Origin: Candidatus Woesearchaeota archaeon
Lineage (GTDB): Archaea; Nanobdellota; Nanobdellia; Woesearchaeales; GCA-2686295
DNA: 64,000 nt
Assembly: GCA_937912225.1 (NCBI GenBank)
Contig: CALDOJ010000037.1
Location: forward strand, 1-64,000
Direction of reading: 5' to 3'
Both the position numbers and the translations under genes were made by a program. Below the pieces are notes generated by a model, which searched no databases, was not told where the DNA came from, and saw only the letters and a list, made by a program, of their open reading frames with translations. The number at the start of each line of letters is the position of its first letter. Position 1 is the first letter of the stretch. Below, one piece after another: positions 58,169 through 64,000 of the stretch.

Positions 58169-58714
58169 TTATTTTTTCCAATCTTCTTTTAACAAACCAT
58201 GATGAAGTTGATCATAAGTTTTGCCATCTTTTAGAACATATTTTATTCTGCAACCTTCATATTTAAATCCTGCTTTTTCTAATACTCGAGCAGACGCTTT
58301 GTTGGGTTTAAAAACACCAGAATTAATTCTTCGCAATTTCAAATCATTAAAAGCGAATTCTAAAATCATCTTTGAAGCTTCAGTCATAATACCCTGACTC
58401 CAATGTTTTTTACCAAGCCAATAACCAAGTGTTGCGCTTTGATTATCTTTGTCAATTTTATCTAAGCTTATACCGCCAACGATTTCATTGTCAACTTCTA
58501 TTCCAAATTGATAAGCTTTTCCAGTCTTCCATTTGTATGAAGTTTTGTGAACGAACTTTTTAGCGTCATCTAGGCTATAAGGATGAGGAATTTTTAAGGT
58601 GTATTTATAGACTCTTTTATCATTTATGTGTTTCTGAATAGAAGAAATATCACTCATTCGAAATTTTCTCAGATTAAATCTTTTTCCAACAATTTTTAAA
58701 TTTTTTAATTTCAT
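58169..58714 (-). CDS. GNAT acetyltransferase, RimJ/RimL type
   Basis: This 181-residue enzyme of the GNAT fold has the acetyl-CoA segment GYWLGKKHWSQGIMTEASKMILEFAF. The family pattern LRRINSGVFKPNKASARVLEKAGFKYEG follows. Relatives acetylate ribosomal protein N-termini or small amines. It overlaps the DHH gene by four bases and is translated after it. The precise acceptor is unknown. Confidence 0.85.
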   Translation of the reverse strand: MKLKNLKIVGKRFNLRKFRMSDISSIQKHINDKRVYKYTLKIPHPYSLDDAKKFVHKTSYKWKTGKAYQFGIEVDNEIVGGISLDKIDKDNQSATLGYWLGKKHWSQGIMTEASKMILEFAFNDLKLRRINSGVFKPNKASARVLEKAGFKYEGCRIKYVLKDGKTYDQLHHGLLKEDWKK

Positions 58715-59742
58715 TTTAATTCTTTCTTTAAATTAGAAATGAACTTTTTAAAATCTTCGTCTTTAATACAAGCACCGCAAGCAAATTTATGACCACCACC
58801 ATAACCTTCAATACCAACTAATGCTTTTTTTAGAATAGGGGCTAGTGGAGCTGATGCTGACCTTAAAGAACATTTTGTTTCACCACTTTTAGATCTACCA
58901 ACAATAATTATTTTATCAGGATTTCTATATAATAATTCATTACTCAAGTCACCAGTAAAAGACATTCTAGTTTCTTCGTAAATATGTAACAATATTTTAT
59001 CTGATTTTCTAACTTTAATACTGCCAATTAAATCTTCGTAATCTTTATTCATGACTTGAAAACGTTTCCAAATAAATTTACCTCTTGGAGTAGTTTGATC
59101 AAGAATTTCATAAGGAGATTTAATTCTTGTAAGAATCTTAACAGATTTCATAGCATCTTGAGTTTTACCCATTAAATTAAAAGAAAACACTTTTGCTAAG
59201 AGTCCAATCTTTGATTCAAACAAAGCTTTTTCAGGAGTGGTAATTTCTTTTGGAAGCAAATCAGGATATTCTTTTCTAAAAGCTTTAGTAATATCATCAG
59301 GTAACTGCCAATCGCCAACACAACCAACCATTGCAACCCAAATATTTTTTTTAATAATTTTGTAAACCCAATAAGAAGTAGGCCTATTATCTTTATCATC
59401 ACCATTTCGCGGATTATAATAATCAACACCAGTTCTTTTAAGAGGAGAATGATGATCTAACCAAAGAACCTTTGTTTTAACTCGGTCTAAAAACTCTTGT
59501 TCAATACTTGGAATGTCAAGAACAAAAATCATGTCATGGTTTAGTTCTTCAGCTCTTTTAGCAAAAGATTCAGCAAGTTCAGGTTTAGTTTTAAGAACAA
59601 CACCTCTACCATCACCAACTTCTTTATAGATTTGCAAGAATGAAGTTAAACCGTCAGGATCATCATCAAAGAAAACGAGCGGACAATAAGAAGAAGCAAG
59701 ATCTTCTCTAAATTTTTTAATTTCTTTTGTTGTAAGTGCCAT
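58711..59742 (-). CDS. DHH/DHHA1 phosphoesterase
   Basis: This 343-residue protein has the DHH catalytic domain: FFDDDPDGLTS (first metal motif), VLDIPS, WLDHHSPLK (DHH) and a later Asp in GCVGDWQLP. A DHHA1 domain with GYGGGHKFACGACI follows. Relatives are RecJ-like nucleases, nanoRNases and cyclic-dinucleotide phosphodiesterases; archaeal members of this size often act in DNA replication or RNA turnover. It is the first gene of a pair with the acetyltransferase. Confidence 0.87.
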   Translation of the reverse strand: MALTTKEIKKFREDLASSYCPLVFFDDDPDGLTSFLQIYKEVGDGRGVVLKTKPELAESFAKRAEELNHDMIFVLDIPSIEQEFLDRVKTKVLWLDHHSPLKRTGVDYYNPRNGDDKDNRPTSYWVYKIIKKNIWVAMVGCVGDWQLPDDITKAFRKEYPDLLPKEITTPEKALFESKIGLLAKVFSFNLMGKTQDAMKSVKILTRIKSPYEILDQTTPRGKFIWKRFQVMNKDYEDLIGSIKVRKSDKILLHIYEETRMSFTGDLSNELLYRNPDKIIIVGRSKSGETKCSLRSASAPLAPILKKALVGIEGYGGGHKFACGACIKDEDFKKFISNLKKELK

Positions 59743-59777
59743 TTTAACCTAGATAACAAAAAAATAAATTTTTTTGA

Positions 59778-59798
59778 ACATACAACAAACTTGTATGT
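59778..59798. repeat. Hairpin between divergent genes
   Basis: ACATACAA-caaac-TTGTATGT is an 8-bp perfect inverted repeat between the DHH gene and the PEP-synthase-like gene, in their shared promoter region. Confidence 0.45.
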
Positions 59799-59876
59799 AA
59801 TAAAAATAATAATATTCTACTAGAAAAAGAGGGTTTTTATAAAGGTTTTTAAAAAAAATAATATTCCCAAACTTTA

Positions 59877-61874
59877 ATGACTGTAATTTTAGAAGACACA
59901 ATTACTCAAAGTGAGACGAGCAAAGAGATTATTGGAGCAAAAGCGTATAATCTTTTAAGCTTAAAAGAACTGGAATTAGAACTGGGTTTTAAAGTTCCAA
60001 AGTTTGGAGTATTACCAACAAATTCTGTATGGGATAAATTAGATAATATAGTTGCAAATAATTCTTTTGTAAAAGGTAAGAAAATTGTTCGTTCATCATC
60101 TCCTTATGAAGATGGAGCTCTTTCGTTTGCAGGCAGATATGAGTCAGTTCGAGATGTATTTGATGCAAATCTTGGAGAAGCAATTTTAGAAGTTGTAAAA
60201 TCTGCAGATGCAGATAAAGTGAAGAATTACTCTAAAGATCATGATTTACAAATTGATAATTCAATTGCAGTTATCATTCAAGAACAAATTGACTTTGACT
60301 ATGCAGGAACAATTTACTCAACAAAACCTGCTGATCCAAACCATATACTAATGGAATTTAATAAAGGATTAATTGATCCTACTGCAAAACAATACGCTTT
60401 AGAATTCTATAAAGAACTTGATTATATGGGTCTATTAGAAGAGTCTTTTTTATCAGAATCTTTTGAAGATGATTTTAATTTGGAAGAAAGTTGGAATGTT
60501 AAAGAATTACTTGAAAAAGTTGCTGAAATAGCATTAAAATTAGAAGATAAGTTTGAACAACCACAAGATATAGAATTTGGAATTAAAGACGATGAAATTT
60601 ACTTGGTTCAGTCAAGACCTTTAACAGATATTCAAGAAGCGGTTCAAATTGAGTTTCCTTCAGTTTCAAAAGAATTATTGTTGATGGAAGGAAAGATTGT
60701 AAGAGGTGCAGGTCACTTAACATTACCTGCGGTAGTTTATGAAGGTCATGATGCTTTTTTAACCAGTCCAAATTTTAAGATGGTTGCAGCAATTGATCCT
60801 GATTCTGCCAATAAAGGTTATGCTATTTGGTTTAAAGGATTACAAAACTTAGATAAAAAATATAGTGATGGTTATATTTTAGTAACTGAATGTTTTGAAG
60901 AAAGTTATAGTCAAGAAGAAGAACTTGCAAAAGAGATTTTAGGAGATTTATTAGCACGTGAAGGTTACATTTTTGGTTCAATGGATGAAATGACTCCAAA
61001 TAAAAAAGGGCTTATAACTTTTAATCATTCATCTTATGCATCTCATGCAATGACTGTTGCTAGAGAAAAAGGCATATTATATATTGGCGGGGATAGTGAA
61101 GATAAAGCTTTTGAAGATCTTGAAACTGGTGAAATAATTGAGATGATATCTGATGGGAAGTTTGGAATTGTAGCAAGAGAGAAAGCGAAAAATTTTATGG
61201 ACAGAGAAATTCCTGAAGAGTATAAAATTGATATTAATAAAGTTGAAGCAATAAGTTTTGAAGAAGCAAAAAAATATGAAGATAATTATCAAGACTTAAT
61301 TGGAAAAGCAATAAAATTTAACGATTCTATTCATTATATATCTGAAATTAGAATTAATGAATATGATGGTTTCTTAGAGCTTCTTTCCGGCAGATTTAAA
61401 GATGGAGAATTTCAAATTGCCAATCATTCTGGGACCTTAAGCATTTCATTGACAGATGTTCTTGAAAATTTTTATTTGAATACTGCTTTTTGGTCTAAAG
61501 TAACTCATGAAGAACTTTATAATAGAAACATTGAAGATGAAGTTGAAATTACTTCAAAAGAACTTTCTTTAAATAATCTTATTGAAAACCCTCTTGGTTA
61601 TGGAACTAATTTGTTGAATGTACCTGTTAAGTTTAATGATTTGACTTATTTAGTAACCCGTATGGAATTAGTTGGTAATAACTTTGAATATGCTGTTAAT
61701 GTATTATTAGATGAAACTATTATTTATGATGAAGATTCTTCTTCGAATTGTTTCGATTCACACAGAGTGTTTGAAAAATTAATAGATGCTAATGACTATG
61801 TTCGGATGAAAGGTAAAGATACTGTTTTAAAGAATGGTGTTAGTGAAGAAGATATTGATAAATATTTTTGGTAG
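59877..61874 (+). CDS. PEP-synthase-like protein without the PEP-binding barrel
   Basis: This is a 665-residue protein. Residues 1-255 form an ATP-grasp nucleotide-binding domain like PEP synthase (VRSSSPYEDGALSFAGRYES; QDIEFGIKDDEIYLVQSRPLT). A swivelling phosphohistidine domain has ITFNHSSYASHAMTVAREKGI with H390 as the probable phosphorylated residue. The TIM-barrel domain that makes PEP is absent; residues 450-665 are an unrecognised region. The plan is reminiscent of phosphotransferases such as rifampin phosphotransferase, but the acceptor domain is different. The acceptor is unknown. Expressed alone. Confidence 0.75.
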   Translation: MTVILEDTITQSETSKEIIGAKAYNLLSLKELELELGFKVPKFGVLPTNSVWDKLDNIVANNSFVKGKKIVRSSSPYEDGALSFAGRYESVRDVFDANLGEAILEVVKSADADKVKNYSKDHDLQIDNSIAVIIQEQIDFDYAGTIYSTKPADPNHILMEFNKGLIDPTAKQYALEFYKELDYMGLLEESFLSESFEDDFNLEESWNVKELLEKVAEIALKLEDKFEQPQDIEFGIKDDEIYLVQSRPLTDIQEAVQIEFPSVSKELLLMEGKIVRGAGHLTLPAVVYEGHDAFLTSPNFKMVAAIDPDSANKGYAIWFKGLQNLDKKYSDGYILVTECFEESYSQEEELAKEILGDLLAREGYIFGSMDEMTPNKKGLITFNHSSYASHAMTVAREKGILYIGGDSEDKAFEDLETGEIIEMISDGKFGIVAREKAKNFMDREIPEEYKIDINKVEAISFEEAKKYEDNYQDLIGKAIKFNDSIHYISEIRINEYDGFLELLSGRFKDGEFQIANHSGTLSISLTDVLENFYLNTAFWSKVTHEELYNRNIEDEVEITSKELSLNNLIENPLGYGTNLLNVPVKFNDLTYLVTRMELVGNNFEYAVNVLLDETIIYDEDSSSNCFDSHRVFEKLIDANDYVRMKGKDTVLKNGVSEEDIDKYFW

Positions 61875-61900
61875 CTTAATTTCTAATATATCTTCCAAAA

Positions 61901-61911
61901 ATTTTATATAT
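61901..61911 (+). promoter_or_regulatory. hppA TATA box
   Basis: ATTTTATATAT lies about 50 bases before the ATG. The short leader carries GGAGGGTGAT, a strong ribosome site. Confidence 0.6.
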
Positions 61912-61959
61912 ACTTTGTTCATACAAAATTTTATTAAATTTGTTGGAGGGTGATTAAAC

Positions 61960-63906
61960 ATGTTGGTTTATGTAATAATAATTTCTATATTGGCCCTAAT
62001 TTATGCTGCATTTTTAGCTGTAAAAGTTATGAAGCATGATGAAGGTACAGACGAGATGAAAGAGATTGCGTCTCATATTAAAGAAGGAGCAATGGCTTTT
62101 CTGAACAAAGAGTATTCGGTTATGGTGTTTTTTATAATCGCAGTATTTTTAGTTTTGTTTTTTTTAATTGGAAGAAACAATTCATATGCGTTTTTAGCAG
62201 GAGCAATTTTATCTGCAATAGCTGGGAATATTGGTATGAGGATTGCAACTTCTGCAAATGTTCGAACAGCTCAAGCTGTTAGTAAGAGTTTGAACAAAGG
62301 TTTAGATGTTGCTTTTTCAAGTGGAACTGTTATGAGTATGTCAGTTGTTGGACTTGGTTTACTTGGTGTTTCAGTACTTTACTTAATCTTTAAAGATCCA
62401 AACATTATCTTTAGTTTTGGTTTTGGAGCTTCTAGCATTGCATTATTTGCAAGAGTTGGTGGCGGAATTTATACTAAAGCTGCAGACGTTGGAGCTGACT
62501 TAGTCGGAAAAGTTGAAAAAGGAATTCCTGAAGATGACCCTCGAAACCCTGCAACAATCGCAGACAATGTTGGAGACAATGTTGGAGACGTAGCTGGAAT
62601 GGGTGCAGACCTTTTTGAAAGTTATGTTGACAGTATCATTGCAGCAATGGTTTTAGGAGTTGCAACTTTTGTTGGTTCAAACGGAGTAATTTTACCTTTA
62701 ATGCTTGCAGGTCTTGGAATCTTAGCATCAATTATTGGAACTTTCTTTGTAAAAACAACAGGTAAAGACGCTCAGAAAGCTATGAATAAAGGATTATTTG
62801 TTAGCACTGGTTTAATGATTGTATTTGCTTTTTTCTTAATCAAATTTATGATTGGAGATTTAAGTTTATTTTACGCAACAATATCTGGTTTAATATCGGG
62901 CGTAGTTATTGGACTTGCAACTGAATACTATACATCTGCAGATCACAAACCTGCACAAAGTATTGCTCTTGCTTCAAAAACTGGTAGCGGAACAAATATA
63001 ATTAGAGGACTTGGTGTTGGAATGATTAGCACAATTATACCAGTGCTTGCAGTATGTGTTGCAATCTTTTTATCATTCTACTTTGGTGGATTATACGGAG
63101 TTGCAATTGCAGCTGTTGGAATGCTTAGCACTCTTGGTTTAACACTTGCATCAGACACTTATGGTCCTGTTGCTGATAACGCAGCTGGAATTGCAGAAAT
63201 GGCTGGTATGGGTGACAAAGTTCGAAAACGAGCAGAAGCGCTTGACGCAGTTGGTAACACAACAGCAGCTATTGGTAAAGGATTTGCAATTGGTTCAGCA
63301 GCATTAACTGCTTTAGCATTATTTGTAAGTTTTACACAAGTTGCAGGTTTAAAGGCAATTAACATTGCTTCACCTTCAGTAATTATTGGACTATTTATTG
63401 GTTCATTAATGCCATTTATCTTCAGCGCAATTACTATGAATGCAGTAGGAAGAGCAGCTTTTGAAATGGTAAATGAAGTTCGAAGACAATTCAAAGAGAT
63501 TAAAGGTTTAATGGAAGGAAAAGCAAAACCTGACTATAAGAGATGTGTACAAATAAGTACTCATGCAGCTCTTAAAGAAATGGTTATTCCTGGATTACTA
63601 GCAGTTATTGTTCCAATTGTTGTTGGACTTTGGAATGTTGAAGCTCTTGGTGGAATGTTAGTTGGAGTTACAGCTACTGGATTTTTAATGGCAGTGTTTA
63701 TGTCAAATGCGGGTGGTGCTTGGGACAATGCTAAAAAGTATATTGAATCTGGACACCTTGGTGGAAAGGGCAGTCCTGAACACAAAGCAGCAGTTGTCGG
63801 AGACACAGTTGGAGATCCATTCAAAGATACAAGCGGACCAAGTTTGAACATTTTAATCAAACTAATGAGTATCGTTGCAGTAGTCTTTGTACCTCTATTC
63901 CTTTAA
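61960..63906 (+). CDS. hppA: Membrane-bound ion-pumping pyrophosphatase
   Basis: This 648-residue membrane enzyme hydrolyses PPi and pumps H+ or Na+. The PPi-binding motif [47 protein letters not shown] is complete in its acidic residues. Further sites are [15 protein letters not shown] and the C-terminal [17 protein letters not shown]. At the K+-dependence position the sequence is [12 protein letters not shown] (Ala, not Lys), which predicts a K+-dependent type. Whether Na+ or H+ is moved is not certain. It may use PPi from Acs and biosynthesis. Confidence 0.96.
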   Translation: MLVYVIIISILALIYAAFLAVKVMKHDEGTDEMKEIASHIKEGAMAFLNKEYSVMVFFIIAVFLVLFFLIGRNNSYAFLAGAILSAIAGNIGMRIATSANVRTAQAVSKSLNKGLDVAFSSGTVMSMSVVGLGLLGVSVLYLIFKDPNIIFSFGFGASSIALFARVGGGIYTKAADVGADLVGKVEKGIPEDDPRNPATIADNVGDNVGDVAGMGADLFESYVDSIIAAMVLGVATFVGSNGVILPLMLAGLGILASIIGTFFVKTTGKDAQKAMNKGLFVSTGLMIVFAFFLIKFMIGDLSLFYATISGLISGVVIGLATEYYTSADHKPAQSIALASKTGSGTNIIRGLGVGMISTIIPVLAVCVAIFLSFYFGGLYGVAIAAVGMLSTLGLTLASDTYGPVADNAAGIAEMAGMGDKVRKRAEALDAVGNTTAAIGKGFAIGSAALTALALFVSFTQVAGLKAINIASPSVIIGLFIGSLMPFIFSAITMNAVGRAAFEMVNEVRRQFKEIKGLMEGKAKPDYKRCVQISTHAALKEMVIPGLLAVIVPIVVGLWNVEALGGMLVGVTATGFLMAVFMSNAGGAWDNAKKYIESGHLGGKGSPEHKAAVVGDTVGDPFKDTSGPSLNILIKLMSIVAVVFVPLFL

Positions 63907-63913
63907 ATAGAGA

Positions 63914-63935
63914 TTTTTTTTATTTTTTATTTTTG
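63914..63935 (+). terminator. T-rich terminator after hppA
   Basis: Runs of seven, six and five T interrupted by single A or AT follow the hppA stop. Confidence 0.4.
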
Positions 63936-63947
63936 GAGGTTTTTAAA

Positions 63948-64000
63948 ATGAGATTAAATAATGTTTTACTAATAATTTTATTAGGACTTATGATTCTGTT
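63948..64000 (+). CDS. Start of a membrane or exported protein (cut by window end)
   Basis: A strong GGAGGT ribosome site precedes ATG at 63948. The 17 visible residues (MRLNNVLLIILLGLMIL) are a hydrophobic N-terminus typical of a signal peptide or membrane anchor. The rest lies outside the window, so no product can be named. Confidence 0.55.
   Translation, partial: MRLNNVLLIILLGLMIL

Overview
The window is about 64 kb of AT-rich archaeal chromosome, gene-dense with little intergenic space. Archaeal signs are: TATA boxes about 25-30 bases before many start codons (leaderless mRNAs), an initiator tRNA with A1-U72 and no encoded CCA, SRP54, AbrB/PhoU-type and Lrp/AsnC regulators, a four-subunit sulfhydrogenase-type NiFe hydrogenase, two-subunit 2-oxoacid:ferredoxin oxidoreductase, and a membrane pyrophosphatase. 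Small secreted Cys-rich proteins and many short proteins of unknown function suggest a DPANN lineage such as Woesearchaeota or Pacearchaeota. That placement is an inference from gene content; no rRNA is present to fix it.

Layout. 1-1.1 kb: 56-bp tandem hairpin repeat, tRNA-Ser(GCU), dUTPase, and an initiator tRNA-Met carrying an insertion of about 30 nt in its D-loop. 1.1-4.3 kb: putative PD-(D/E)XK protein, M29 aminopeptidase, ACT protein, Lrp regulator with a structured leader. 4.5-6.3 kb: S-adenosylhomocysteine hydrolase followed by three copies of an unrecognised structured RNA. 6.3-9.6 kb: two paralogous Cys-rich secreted proteins with a duplicated promoter, and a double-module Lrp protein. 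9.8-14.3 kb: two unknown proteins behind a hairpin leader, then RNase HII, RNase HIII and IMP dehydrogenase. 14.3-18.3 kb: two paralogous membrane/coiled-coil HELAH metalloprotease-like proteins sharing a 255-bp block of identical DNA. 18.3-26 kb: HAD hydrolase, PhoU-like regulator, SMC, glycosyltransferase, PIG-L deacetylase, tRNA-Gly. 26-28.1 kb: two membrane-anchored thioredoxin-fold proteins. 28.2-36.2 kb: SufS, HypA, HypC, a HypC-domain fusion, a hydrogenase protease and the hydBGDA operon. 36.6-49.1 kb: acetyl-CoA synthetase, KorAB, Ca-type P-ATPase, PEP synthase, HAD phosphatase, enolase. 49.1-55.1 kb: PH-domain protein, DUF59 protein, endonuclease III, secreted PepSY-like protein, a membrane-spanning regulator, SRP54. 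55.2-64 kb: candidate small RNA, Na,K-type P-ATPase, acetyltransferase, DHH phosphoesterase, an orphan PEP-synthase-like protein, H+/Na+-pyrophosphatase, and the start of one more gene.

Together the central genes describe a ferredoxin-based, probably fermentative metabolism. KorAB produces reduced ferredoxin and acyl-CoA. The NAD(P)-linked hydrogenase disposes of or recovers electrons. Acs links acetate and acetyl-CoA. PEP synthase and enolase run gluconeogenesis. The PPi-driven ion pump reclaims energy from pyrophosphate, which Acs releases; PEP synthase releases AMP and phosphate. The most unusual material is RNA- or DNA-structural: the intron-bearing initiator tRNA, the RNA triplet after ahcY, and arrays of AT-rich hairpins, several with one bulged base at the same place, in many intergenic regions.
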